Shown in pieces: positions 45,901 through 54,635 of a stretch of 64,000 bases of DNA. The DNA comes from Limnobacter olei. GTDB lineage: Bacteria > Pseudomonadota > Gammaproteobacteria > Burkholderiales > Burkholderiaceae_B. Under the pieces are notes generated by a model that did not search any database, was not told the DNA's origin, and worked only from the letters and a program-made list of their open reading frames with translations. Position numbers and translations under genes: made by a program. Position 1 is the first letter of the stretch. Every line of letters starts with the position of its first letter. The DNA is taken from positions 1 to 64,000 of the forward strand of contig NZ_JARFJD010000009.1 in NCBI RefSeq assembly GCF_029087225.1, read 5' to 3'.

Positions 45901-48392
45901 TTCAGGTCAATGCCGGAGGCGATGGACGCTCTCTCAGAATTGGTGAGGTGCAGTCCTCACAATCCATCAACACCAATTTTGAACCCATTGTAGACCTGGA
46001 TTTCAATGGCTTGCTGACCGTGAACAGTGGCCGTGTGCGCCTTGAGGGCAAGAACGTGTCCACCGTAGACGGTACCCTGAATGTAAACGGAACAAATTCC
46101 GCTCTGGTTTTGTCTGGCAATTTCACTTCTGCAGATTTGTACGGTGTAAACCGCAGCAGTGGTGGTCGCTTGGCTGCAGAAGGCGTGTGGGACAACAGCC
46201 TGGTTAACGCAGGCAACGCTGCAACCTCAGCGCCACTGAGTAAAGGCAATATTCTAGTTGGCGACGATTTGGTGGTAACCGGCGGTTTGCTGACCAGCGC
46301 GGGCACAGCCAATTCAATCAATATTGCGCCAGACAGCTTTCTGGAACTGCGCAACACCGAAGTGACTACAACCATCAATGTATCGCCAACCGGTGTAGTC
46401 TTGTTGGCCACCCAAGATGGCAATGGCGCACCAGTCACGCCCGCTGTATTGAGTGGAGCCACTATCAATATGGGCGGCGATGCATTCCTGATTGTGGAAA
46501 CAGATGCTCAGGGTGTGGCCAATTTGAACGGTGCTGCAACGATCAGCTCAGGTGCACAAGGTAACTTGATCATTGCAGGCCGACGGGCGTATGACCCAAT
46601 GGCAGTTGGCTCCATTCCTGATTCAATGACCTTGAACGTGGGCAGTGGTATTCGATTGAACGTGACCGGTAATGCGCCAAGTTTGCCACCGGCTTTGCAG
46701 TTGTTTTATGGTGCATCAACGCCGCCAGCGCGCCCCGTGTTTCTGGTGGGCCAACTAACGCCTGAAGCGGTGGCTTTGGCCGAATATGAAGATTTTGATG
46801 GATTCTCTACGCCAGTCACTACCGTGTTGAGCGGGTTTGCGAGCCCTTCCTTCGTGATTGACGGTACTCCGGATTCCTCTGCAATCAACGGCCTGACCTG
46901 TTCGGTTTCTGACTTCTGCGTGAAGTTTGATGTAGCTCAGGTCGGCAGCTTTGCTGGCTCAGTAATTACAAATCGTAACTCAGTCGGGGTAACCGGCAGC
47001 GGCGCTGAATTTTCCCCTGATTTGACATTGAATTTTTCTCAGATTCAAACCCCCACTGACATCATGTTGATGGGTGGTGTGACCACGATTGCAGCATCAG
47101 ATTTGATGAGCGGAAGGAGGCTGCTTATTGGGAACACAGCCACTGCGCGGTTCGTCAATAATGTATCCAATGAAAATATTTCAAATAATCTGGAAAACAA
47201 CGGCACGCTTGAATTTCAGGGCAATTACACACTCAGTGGCCTGCTAACCGGTACGGGTATGTTGAACAACAGTGGTGTGCTGAACCTTGGTAACGCCACT
47301 GGAAGTGTTGTTCAAAATTCGATCGTTAACAGCGGCACGATTAACAACACCGGTACCTACACTTTTTCAAATATCGTTTCAGGTACTGGTTTGTTTTCCA
47401 ACGCGGGCACTTTGAACTTGACAGGTTCGGGCTTATTTGGAAATAACTTTGTGAATGGCGGCACTGGCACATTGAACTTCTCTGGCGGATCCGCACAAGA
47501 CATTTATTTTGGTGGCTCTTTTCAGAATGCTGCGAATGTATTTTTTAATGGTGGGTTATTTACATTCGATACTGGTTACAGCCAAACTGCCGGTAACCTC
47601 ACCGTTCAGCCTGGTACACAGTTGGTCGGCAACGTGAACATCAACGGCGGTGCCTTGCGCGGTTTTGCAAGTATCACTGGTAATTTGAATGCACAGGGTG
47701 GTCGAATTGTCCCGGGCGCATCGCCCGGCTTGATGACCGTGAGTGGTGACTTGAACCTGGATGCAAACAGCATTACTGACATCGAGATTTTGAGTGACGG
47801 TGGTGTACAGGGTACTGATTTCGATTGCATCGTGGTACAGGGCAACGCCAACCTGGCAGGTCAATTGAATTTGATTGATATTTCAGGCGGTACGCTGGTT
47901 GCGGGCAGTCAATATGCTTTCCTGGAGGCCAACACCATCAATGGAACCTTCGGTGGCATTTCCAACTCTCCTGCCAGTTCTGCGTACACATTCTCTTCAC
48001 CCGTAATTGCTGACACCACGAATGGTCAGCAGTTGCCCATTCAGCAGATGAGCACCTCGACCGTGGCTGTAAGTTCACCGCCTCCGGTCTCGCCCCAGCC
48101 CACCTCGCCAACAAGTCCAACTTCGTTGACGCAAAGTACAGGCACCGATAGCACCTCGGTTGGTCAAAACTTGAATCAGGCTTTCACGCCAACTTCCACC
48201 TCAACTGGCACTACCGAGCCAAGCTCGGGTACTACATCGACAAGTAGCACGCAGCAAACCCAACAGGAAGAGGAGGCTGTCGAGGTAGCCAATCAAAGCA
48301 CTGCGGGTACAACCATTTCACAGCAGTCCAATGACATTGAGTTGAAGACCACACAAAGTGATCCTCAGCGGGCTTCGGCGGTGTGCAAATGA
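42999..48392 (+). CDS. Two-partner secretion exoprotein (TpsA, filamentous haemagglutinin N-terminal domain)
   Basis: 1797 residues. Long basic leader followed by signal peptide (AVALGVAMAIASSAYANPTG). TPS domain ~40-290: LNWQQFNIDVGQTTQFIQQ, INPAGVFFG, GGRV...; then repetitive beta-helix sequence with G-N-N/NSG patterns (e.g. SGLLTGTGMLNNSGVLNLGNATGS). The C-terminal ~130 residues are Pro/Ser/Thr/Gln-rich (PTSPTSPTSLTQSTG; QQTQQEEEA), a low-complexity tail. Fibrous surface adhesin; no toxin domain or two-partner toxin ending is seen. Secreted by the upstream TpsB. Confidence 0.92.
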   Translation: MKSNRLSTRSSVRSSGIQFQRKAVALGVAMAIASSAYANPTGMSVVAGQATAQTIGNLMQITNTPGAILNWQQFNIDVGQTTQFIQQNAASQVFNRVTGGDVSQILGTLQSNGQVFLINPAGVFFGQGAVVDTAGFLASTLAASDTDLLNGHLRFNDSTGTAGNIVNQGSLTTHSGGSIVLLAPSIENSGIIHADGEVLLAAGHSVTIVDMRHPTIGLTVASKNGDKAVNLGQIISKNVSLFSHLVKNSGVVEATGAQLSEGGVIRFIAQGDALVGGQVLAESTQGQGGEIDITGERVAVLSGARVSADGATGGGTVHVGGGWKGQDATLANAQQTVVQANTQISANATANGNGGEVVVWADGHTAVDSEVQAKGGALGGNGGRVETSGKQSLAVNVAANTSAAKGEAGQWLIDPANLTIVAQASDAPAGSFDLETQQPGPFFSTDDISSTLSPTESYLLNSTVVAGLENNGLVQIYTTGTQPGDGNLTIAAPILINQNLSQSTGVNPLLFLEAKGEINVDAAVGLNPGQLAFNGFDLNLSYDIAKPVYIDAPLYLGNNGNLILSPYDVGTVLPTNTQGQLPLDGVNLLSGMNTGSSGPLALNRITVTSAVATDPMTQLSYVVSPDKTVKLNVLGANLQVNQLSLFGIETIPATDIRVGVDNFDLPAPIQGNLQYNFLDANSLTVEAGSTVSTFTQFDPQLLFDINPSTSLNRLVSSGTVNFNGGFNDIFEIDTNAGTLNFSSSAGSSSSPFGFYQIGDIAAGTGSTINLVGSSLYYQKAILDGTFNIMSNEFGSSSFLSAIDTDINGTLNFGVGFSNTKFQALGMGANSRITLSTGSFLELGRAFTSSSSGMTVTPVVPAKQSGAYISTTQGQFVAQQGARIVMNGAATDDFVFSMPPLQSAELPSSPSGGAIVDITGLDGRLDAPVTIEVNGYLNSIQTGTENFDLNSTQSLATPINTMLIQSANIQVNAGGDGRSLRIGEVQSSQSINTNFEPIVDLDFNGLLTVNSGRVRLEGKNVSTVDGTLNVNGTNSALVLSGNFTSADLYGVNRSSGGRLAAEGVWDNSLVNAGNAATSAPLSKGNILVGDDLVVTGGLLTSAGTANSINIAPDSFLELRNTEVTTTINVSPTGVVLLATQDGNGAPVTPAVLSGATINMGGDAFLIVETDAQGVANLNGAATISSGAQGNLIIAGRRAYDPMAVGSIPDSMTLNVGSGIRLNVTGNAPSLPPALQLFYGASTPPARPVFLVGQLTPEAVALAEYEDFDGFSTPVTTVLSGFASPSFVIDGTPDSSAINGLTCSVSDFCVKFDVAQVGSFAGSVITNRNSVGVTGSGAEFSPDLTLNFSQIQTPTDIMLMGGVTTIAASDLMSGRRLLIGNTATARFVNNVSNENISNNLENNGTLEFQGNYTLSGLLTGTGMLNNSGVLNLGNATGSVVQNSIVNSGTINNTGTYTFSNIVSGTGLFSNAGTLNLTGSGLFGNNFVNGGTGTLNFSGGSAQDIYFGGSFQNAANVFFNGGLFTFDTGYSQTAGNLTVQPGTQLVGNVNINGGALRGFASITGNLNAQGGRIVPGASPGLMTVSGDLNLDANSITDIEILSDGGVQGTDFDCIVVQGNANLAGQLNLIDISGGTLVAGSQYAFLEANTINGTFGGISNSPASSAYTFSSPVIADTTNGQQLPIQQMSTSTVAVSSPPPVSPQPTSPTSPTSLTQSTGTDSTSVGQNLNQAFTPTSTSTGTTEPSSGTTSTSSTQQTQQEEEAVEVANQSTAGTTISQQSNDIELKTTQSDPQRASAVCK

Positions 48393-48403
48393 GGACCAAC
48401 AAC

Positions 48404-49861
48404 ATGCGCAAACTATTGGCCTTGGGTTTTCTCGCTTTGAGCTTTGTTGACACCAACATGGCGTTGGCTCAAAACATTCAACCGAAAGACCTTGCCGCTC
48501 CTGCGGGAGCACAATCGGCCAGCCAGCCTGCCAAACCGGTGGTGGGTACTATCAAAGTAGTGACTGGCTTGGTCAATTTACAAACTGCGGAGGGCAAGAA
48601 TAAATTCGCCAGTGCGGGCACCAAGTTGAATGTGGGCGATGTCATCAACACACAGGCAAAAAGCACCACGGTGCTGGAGTTTGTGGACACCACGCAGGTG
48701 GCATTGCGCCCAAATACGCGCTTTGTGGTTGAAAACTATGAATATCAACCCGAGCAACCCATAGCCGACAAAGCCGAATTCAAACTCGTCAAAGGGGGGG
48801 TGCGCACACTTACTGGGTTGATTGGCAAACGTGGTAGTGCAGACGCTTTTTCAATGAAAAGTGAAACAGCCACGATTGGTATCCGGGGAACTGACTTCAC
48901 GGCCCGAATTTGTAAAGGCAATGAATGTGCTCGCCTGGCCAAGGGCGAGTCTGACAAAGCCACCGCCACAAATACTTCCACGGCTGATGTGGCGGGGCGT
49001 ATTTCCCAACTGACTGGCGAATTATTTGCGGTGTCGGTTGAGGGCAAGCGACGCGCTTTGCAAAAAGGATCAGCTGTATTTGCGGGAGAAACCATCGATG
49101 TGTCGGAAGGTGGGTTTGCCGTGCTCAGTATGGCCGATTCCACCCGCCTCACTCTGCCAGGCGGCAGCTCCATGCAAGTGGCAGCCTATCGATACGCACC
49201 CGCTTCACCACAAACCTCAGTGGCCTCGTTCAAGTTGCTCAAAGGGGCGGTGCGTGCGGTAACCGGTGCCATTGCCAAAGCCGAACCCAACAACGTGAAG
49301 TTTTTTACTGAAACTGCGACGGTGGGTATTCGAGGCACAGCAATTGATATCTCATGTACATCAGTGAATGGTGGCTTAGTGGTGTGCTCGGGCGGAGCCA
49401 ACCTGACGGTTGAGCTTCGTGACGGGCAAATTATTGTCACTTCGGGCAATTTAAATTCAGTGATCAATGCAGGGCAATCGGCGGTGATTCCTGCGGGCAA
49501 CGTGAATATTCAAGTCATCAATTCATTGGCCAATGTGCTGGGCAATGTGCCCAATGCTGGCCCACTACCTGAAACCACGCCTGCAAACTTTGAAACCCTA
49601 TCGTCTACGCCGGTTCAGTCATTGACGCAGGGTGGTGGTTCTTCAGATGAGGGTTCTCAATTGTTTGTTGCAGTGAACGACGGCACCATCGTGATTACCA
49701 ATTCCAATCAAGCTCCGCTTGAAGTCAATCGGGGTGAGGGTGCCTTTGTACAAACATTGAGTAACCTGCCTCCGCAATTGCTGACTGCACCGCCCGATGT
49801 CATTGTTCAAGACATCACCTTGTCTGCCCCGCCATTCTCGGCACCGCAGTGTGCGCCTTGA
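48404..49861 (+). CDS. Exported protein with duplicated FecR domain
   Basis: 485 residues from the ATG at 48404 (GAGG 9 nt upstream). Signal peptide (LLALGFLALSFVDTNMALA). Two FecR-type repeats: the first (~45-165) with FKLVKGGVRTLTGLIGKRG and SETATIGIRGTDFTARIC; the second (~205-330) with FKLLKGAVRAVTGAIAKAE and TETATVGIRGTAIDISC. Each ends in a Cys. FecR domains here are periplasmic and not tied to a sigma factor. Often found before CHASE2 cyclases, as here. Starts 11 bp after tpsA. Confidence 0.88.
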   Translation: MRKLLALGFLALSFVDTNMALAQNIQPKDLAAPAGAQSASQPAKPVVGTIKVVTGLVNLQTAEGKNKFASAGTKLNVGDVINTQAKSTTVLEFVDTTQVALRPNTRFVVENYEYQPEQPIADKAEFKLVKGGVRTLTGLIGKRGSADAFSMKSETATIGIRGTDFTARICKGNECARLAKGESDKATATNTSTADVAGRISQLTGELFAVSVEGKRRALQKGSAVFAGETIDVSEGGFAVLSMADSTRLTLPGGSSMQVAAYRYAPASPQTSVASFKLLKGAVRAVTGAIAKAEPNNVKFFTETATVGIRGTAIDISCTSVNGGLVVCSGGANLTVELRDGQIIVTSGNLNSVINAGQSAVIPAGNVNIQVINSLANVLGNVPNAGPLPETTPANFETLSSTPVQSLTQGGGSSDEGSQLFVAVNDGTIVITNSNQAPLEVNRGEGAFVQTLSNLPPQLLTAPPDVIVQDITLSAPPFSAPQCAP

Positions 49862-49874
49862 TGGTAGTTGATGC

Positions 49875-52139
49875 ATGAGCAAATTGATCAAGTCTTGGCG
49901 AAAAATTGCGGGCAAAGCATTTCGCATCGGTGTGGGTTTTTCGTTCACGGCAGTGGCTTTGCTGCATGTGTTGGGCTTCGCCCCCAGCGAAGTGGTGAAA
50001 CGTCTTGATTACTTGGTTTATGATGTGCGGCTGCGGGCTGAAGCACAACTGCCCGAGCTTGATCCGCGCATTGTGATTGTCGATATTGACGAACAAAGCC
50101 TGAGCGAAGTGGGGCGTTGGCCATGGTCTCGAGATGTGGTGGCCAAGCTGGTTGTGGAGCTAACCGATCGGTTGGGTGCTGCTGCGGTTGGTTTCGACAT
50201 TGTATTTGCCGAGCCTCAGCAAAGTGATGCGCTTCTGGCATTGGACACCATCATCGAAAACAAGCCTGCTCTGGGTAGTCAGCTTCAGGAGTTGCGAACC
50301 GGAATTAAAGCGCAGTTCGATCGAGATGCACAGTTGGCCCAGGTTCTGGCCGACCGGCCAGTGGTGTTGGGGTATTACCTGAATCAGGATCCAACAGCGT
50401 TGTCTGGCGCGCTTCCGCCAGCGTTGTTCAAAAGAAGCCAGTTGGGTGAGTTGGCCCTGGACAGTACAAGCTGGCAGGGCTATGGCGGCAATATACCCGT
50501 GTTGCAGAAAAATGCGGAGGGCGGCTATTTCAATCCGATTGTGGATGAGGACGGCACCGTTCGCTCCATTCCGCTGCTTGCTCAATTCAATGATGCTTAT
50601 TACCAAAGTTTTGCTTTGGGCACACTGCGGCGGGCCTTGGGTAATCCGCAGGTGATACCTGTGTTTCCTGAAGGTGTTCCCGATGACTATGGTGCAGTGG
50701 AGTTGATTGCACTGAGGTCTCCTGAAGTTGAGTTGGACATTCCAGTTGAACGTGGCTTGTTGACCCGTGTTCATTTCCGGGCCAAGGGTGGTCCGAATGC
50801 TGGCGGCTATCGCTATGTGTCAGCGGCCGATGTACTTGCGGGCGTATTGAAGCCAGAAGACATTGAAGGTCGAATTGTATTGGTCGGTACTACAGCGCCT
50901 GGCTTGCTCGATTTGCGAAGCACACCCGTGAACCCGGCCTACCCGGGGGTAGAAGTGCATGCCAATGTGATCAGTGGCATGCTCGACAGCATTTACAAAC
51001 TTCGACCGGAGTATTCGCAGGGTTTGTTGTTCATTACGGTGTTGGCAGTGGGTTTCGTGCTGAGTGTGATGATGCCGATTCTTAGTGCCACCTGGTCGCT
51101 ATTGGTTGCGCTAGCGGTGTTGGTGGCCAGCGTGGCGATCAATTCCGTGCTGTATTTTCAGGCAGGCCTGGTATTGCCGGTGGCGGTGGTGTTGTTGCTG
51201 GTGCTGGCCATATTCATGTTCGATGTGGCCTATGGATATTTGGCGGAATCGCGCAGCAAGCGGCAAATGGTGGATTTGTTCGGAGAGTATGTAGCGCCGG
51301 AATTGGTCTCTGAAATGGCGGCGGACCCCAAGCGCTATTCCATGGAAGGTGAAAGCCGCGAACTCACCGTGTTGTTTTCGGATGTTCGAGGTTTCACAAC
51401 GATTTCAGAATCGCTCAAGCCCAATGAACTGCGCGAGTACATCAATGAATACCTCACTGTGATGTCAGAGATTATTCGCTCCCACCGTGGCACGCTGGAT
51501 AAATACATTGGTGATGCCATCATGGCCTTTTGGGGGGCACCCATTGCCGATGCTGAACATGCTGAATTGGCCACTAAAGCGGCCATTGCCATGCAGGAAG
51601 AAGCTGTGCGTTTGAATGAACGGCTCTTGGCGCGTAATTGGCCCACCCTGGCCATTGGTGTGGGTGTGAACACCGGGCAAATGCGGGTGGGCGACATGGG
51701 CTCAAAAATTCGTCGCGCTTACACCGTGATGGGCGATGCTGTGAACTTGGGTTCGCGACTGGAAGGCATTACCAAAACTTATGGCGTGGGCGTAATTGTA
51801 GGGCCACAAACCAAAGCGGCTGTGCCCGGCATGGTGTTTCAAGAACTGGATGCGGTGAAGGTGAAGGGCAAGAACGAGCCTGTTTCAATTTATGCACCCG
51901 TGGGCGAGCACGCCACTTTGCCTGAAGCAAGCTTGAGCCAGTTGGAACAATGGGATGAGTTTTTGGCCGCGTTTCGTGCCCAGAAATGGCAGGCGGCGCG
52001 AGAACGGTTGACTGGATTGCAGGGCAGTGTGGTGACGAATCCTACTTTGCATGCCCTCTACAAAAACCGTATTGAGTACTTTGAGTTGAATTCCCCACCT
52101 GAAAACTGGGATGGCGTAACCCAGTTCGACACGAAGTAA
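49875..52139 (+). CDS. CHASE2 sensor class III adenylate cyclase
   Basis: 754 residues. N-terminal helix (FRIGVGFSFTAVALLHVLGF), periplasmic CHASE2 domain (~40-360: DPRIVIVDIDEQSLSEVGRWPWSRD; GFDIVFAEP), three transmembrane helices (~385-450), then a cyclase domain ~490-670: LTVLFSDVRGFTTISE with the first metal Asp, LDKYIGDAIMAFWGAP (Lys at the purine-selecting place, favouring ATP) and YTVMGDAVNLGSRLEG. The Asp usually next in adenine recognition is Thr here, common in bacterial CHASE2 cyclases. Makes cAMP in the cytoplasm in response to an envelope signal. Confidence 0.93.
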   Translation: MSKLIKSWRKIAGKAFRIGVGFSFTAVALLHVLGFAPSEVVKRLDYLVYDVRLRAEAQLPELDPRIVIVDIDEQSLSEVGRWPWSRDVVAKLVVELTDRLGAAAVGFDIVFAEPQQSDALLALDTIIENKPALGSQLQELRTGIKAQFDRDAQLAQVLADRPVVLGYYLNQDPTALSGALPPALFKRSQLGELALDSTSWQGYGGNIPVLQKNAEGGYFNPIVDEDGTVRSIPLLAQFNDAYYQSFALGTLRRALGNPQVIPVFPEGVPDDYGAVELIALRSPEVELDIPVERGLLTRVHFRAKGGPNAGGYRYVSAADVLAGVLKPEDIEGRIVLVGTTAPGLLDLRSTPVNPAYPGVEVHANVISGMLDSIYKLRPEYSQGLLFITVLAVGFVLSVMMPILSATWSLLVALAVLVASVAINSVLYFQAGLVLPVAVVLLLVLAIFMFDVAYGYLAESRSKRQMVDLFGEYVAPELVSEMAADPKRYSMEGESRELTVLFSDVRGFTTISESLKPNELREYINEYLTVMSEIIRSHRGTLDKYIGDAIMAFWGAPIADAEHAELATKAAIAMQEEAVRLNERLLARNWPTLAIGVGVNTGQMRVGDMGSKIRRAYTVMGDAVNLGSRLEGITKTYGVGVIVGPQTKAAVPGMVFQELDAVKVKGKNEPVSIYAPVGEHATLPEASLSQLEQWDEFLAAFRAQKWQAARERLTGLQGSVVTNPTLHALYKNRIEYFELNSPPENWDGVTQFDTK

Positions 52140-52186
52140 AACGAACCGATTTAACCCAACTTGGTTGGCTTAGATCAGTTCGTTTT
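52138..52186. terminator. Stem-loop between convergent cyclase and oxidoreductase genes
   Basis: AAAACGAAC (52138-52146) pairs with GTTCGTTTT (52178-52186), and an inner hairpin CCAAC-TTG-GTTGG lies at 52156-52168. The right arm ends in a T-run for plus-strand transcription and reads A-rich to T-rich on the other strand, so it may terminate both. It overlaps the last codons of the minus gene. Confidence 0.45.
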
Positions 52187-54632
52187 GCTGGTTCAAATAC
52201 ACCTCGGGTGAAATACGGAATGCCGCGCCCGTTGGGCAGGCGCGGACACATGCTGGTCCACCTTCTTTGCCGTGGCACAAGTCACACTTGTATGCTTTCT
52301 TGATAGAGTTGGCGTCGTACTTCGCCGGGCGTTCTCCCAGAGGACCGCCCGCGCCGAACAGCAGCCAAGACAGCAAACCGGTTTTTCTGGGAGGCGGTTT
52401 AACGCGCAATTCAATCGCGTTGTAAGGGCAGTTTTTGGCACAGTTACCGCAACCAATGCAGGTATCTGCAATCATGACTTCACCTTTTTCATTGCGGCGA
52501 ATGGCATCGGGTGGGCAGTCTTTCATGCAATGCGGCTGTTCACAATGTCGGCAAGAATGCGCCAAGTGAATATTCTGGAAAGTAGGGCCAGCATCGCGAT
52601 CCAGGCGGGGTATTCCATCGTGGGTTTCTGCGCAGGCACGTTCACAATTGTCACAGTGCACGCACAGGTTCTCATCAATAACCAGGGCGTTGGTGGCATC
52701 GCCTAAACCTTGTTTCATCAGAAAGTGAATCAAATCACTTTCACGTTTTGCAGTACTTTCCCGGAAAATGGCGTCGTGAACGCGTTTGCCAATTTTGGCC
52801 TGAAGAGCCTTTTTCCAATTGCTGTTTTTGCTCAACACATCGATGACCGCATCGGCTTGAATCAAGAGCACTTCAGTCAATACCGTGGCTGTGCATGTGG
52901 TTTGTCGATCTGTCCCATCCACAAGGTCTATTTCCCCAACATAGCTGCCTGCGGAAACATAGGAAAGCACCGAGTCTTGGTCATCAATCAATTTGGACAC
53001 TGCAACAGATCCGCGTCGAATCAAATGCAAGCCGTCGGTTTTATCGCCTTCACTGAACAGTTTTTCACCCCGCACGTAGCGGGTCACACTGATGCCTGAC
53101 GCAATCAGTTGCTCGATTTCCTGCGGCTCCAGCTGCGGTGCAAGGTGCGTGGACAGAGCGCGACGCACGAATGTTTCATCGATTGTTCGGCGCACCGCAT
53201 CCACCGAAGCAATCAACTTCAGCATGGCCTTGCGGGGCGTTTCGATTAATACGCAGTTTTCACCTGCATAAACCGTCGCTGTGCGGCGTCGCCCGGAGAT
53301 CAAACCCATCTCGCCAAAATAGTTGCCTTTGTCGAGGTTAAGAATAAATGGCTTGCCTTCCTTGTTCACCAATTCAATGCCAACACCACCCCGCACGATG
53401 GCAAAGAAAGTGCTGGTGTAGTCACCTTTGTGGAAAATGACTGAACCTTTCTTGGGTTGGTGAAGCGTTGATTCCAACATGAATTCGCGCAGTTGAAGGC
53501 GGGTCATCTGGTTGAACAGTGGAACATTTTCCAGAATCATGTCCAGCACGGCCGAGACAGAAACATCACCGAGGGGTTTGAACTTCTCAGCCAACAGTGG
53601 CTCGTCAGCGGGTACCACCGGCAAGCCCATGATGGAATCCACCACCTCATGGCCTTGGTTCATGGCCTGCTTGATCAGAGGGTATCCACCCAGCGCACCG
53701 ACAATGAACAGGCCAGGCACGTTGGATTCATAAGTTTCGCTAAGCGCAGGCACTGCGTTGGGATCACTGTTGGGGAATGTCACCCCGAAGCTCTCTACAA
53801 GGCCACGGGGCGGTGTCGCCCCCAAACGGGCAATAATTCGGTGCACAGGCATGGTCTGCTCACCTTCGGGGCCTTTGTAGCGGTAGTTGAGTGTGGGCTC
53901 TCCCTCTTTGGCCTCGGGTATCTCCTCGACTGCACTTGTGCTGGTGTTGTAGAAGATACGCAAATCTTCATTTCTGTCTGCCGCAAGAATCTGGTTCAGG
54001 TTGCCTTCTTTACAGCGGGCAAATTCATCTTTGCGGTTGATCAGGACCACCTTGTTGTTCTTCATCAAGGCCAGAGCGTTTTCAATGGCGGCATCACCCG
54101 CACCGATCACAATGATGGTTTCATTGCTGAACTCGTCTGGGTCAGCCAGAGTGTATTGAACATTGGGAAGGTCGTCACCAGCAGTTCCAATTTTTCGGAT
54201 ATTGCCTTGTAGACCAATCCCTAAAATCACTGTGCGGGCGGTGGTTGTGGTTCCGTCCTCGCAGGTCAGCTCGAACGGTCCAGCGCCATCATTGAGTTTG
54301 CTGATCTTGCTGACTGTTTTCTTGTATTGAATATTGATTTTTTGATTAAGCAGCTGAGAATCCCAGGTGCCAAGAATATTTTCCCGCTTTCCGGCTTCAA
54401 ATGACATGCCACTGCGAAGGGGCAGAAAGCCGGGCTCAGCCATCACATGCTTACCCTTTTGGTACTTGTAAATTGTGTCCGATGCATGGTTTTCTGATTC
54501 GAACAGCACGTACTTGCAACCCAGTTGCTGCGCTCGCGCCGCTGCCGACAAACCTGCGGGGCCTGAACCTACAATGGCGATATCCAGTTCAGCAGGTACA
54601 TCGGCAAACATGGGTGTGAGATTATTTTGCAT
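52170..54632 (-). CDS. Fusion: FAD/NAD(P) oxidoreductase, two cNMP-binding domains, four-cluster ferredoxin
   Basis: 820 residues. ~18-320: pyridine-nucleotide oxidoreductase of thioredoxin-reductase type (VGSGPAGLSAAARAQ FAD motif; VIGAGDAAIENALAL second Rossmann) without the CxxC redox pair. ~365-480 and ~490-610: cNMP-binding domains (FGEMGLISGRRRTATV; VGEIDLVDGTDRQTT). ~655-815: HybA/NrfC-type ferredoxin with four Cys clusters (CVHCDNCERAC, CRHCEQPHCMKDCP, CIGCGNCAKNCP, CDLCHGKEGGPACVRACP). No signal peptide; cytoplasmic. Last gene of the cytochrome operon, 3 bp after the c554-like gene. Confidence 0.88.
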   Translation of the reverse strand: MQNNLTPMFADVPAELDIAIVGSGPAGLSAAARAQQLGCKYVLFESENHASDTIYKYQKGKHVMAEPGFLPLRSGMSFEAGKRENILGTWDSQLLNQKINIQYKKTVSKISKLNDGAGPFELTCEDGTTTTARTVILGIGLQGNIRKIGTAGDDLPNVQYTLADPDEFSNETIIVIGAGDAAIENALALMKNNKVVLINRKDEFARCKEGNLNQILAADRNEDLRIFYNTSTSAVEEIPEAKEGEPTLNYRYKGPEGEQTMPVHRIIARLGATPPRGLVESFGVTFPNSDPNAVPALSETYESNVPGLFIVGALGGYPLIKQAMNQGHEVVDSIMGLPVVPADEPLLAEKFKPLGDVSVSAVLDMILENVPLFNQMTRLQLREFMLESTLHQPKKGSVIFHKGDYTSTFFAIVRGGVGIELVNKEGKPFILNLDKGNYFGEMGLISGRRRTATVYAGENCVLIETPRKAMLKLIASVDAVRRTIDETFVRRALSTHLAPQLEPQEIEQLIASGISVTRYVRGEKLFSEGDKTDGLHLIRRGSVAVSKLIDDQDSVLSYVSAGSYVGEIDLVDGTDRQTTCTATVLTEVLLIQADAVIDVLSKNSNWKKALQAKIGKRVHDAIFRESTAKRESDLIHFLMKQGLGDATNALVIDENLCVHCDNCERACAETHDGIPRLDRDAGPTFQNIHLAHSCRHCEQPHCMKDCPPDAIRRNEKGEVMIADTCIGCGNCAKNCPYNAIELRVKPPPRKTGLLSWLLFGAGGPLGERPAKYDANSIKKAYKCDLCHGKEGGPACVRACPTGAAFRISPEVYLNQQNELI

Positions 54633-54635
54633 GAT

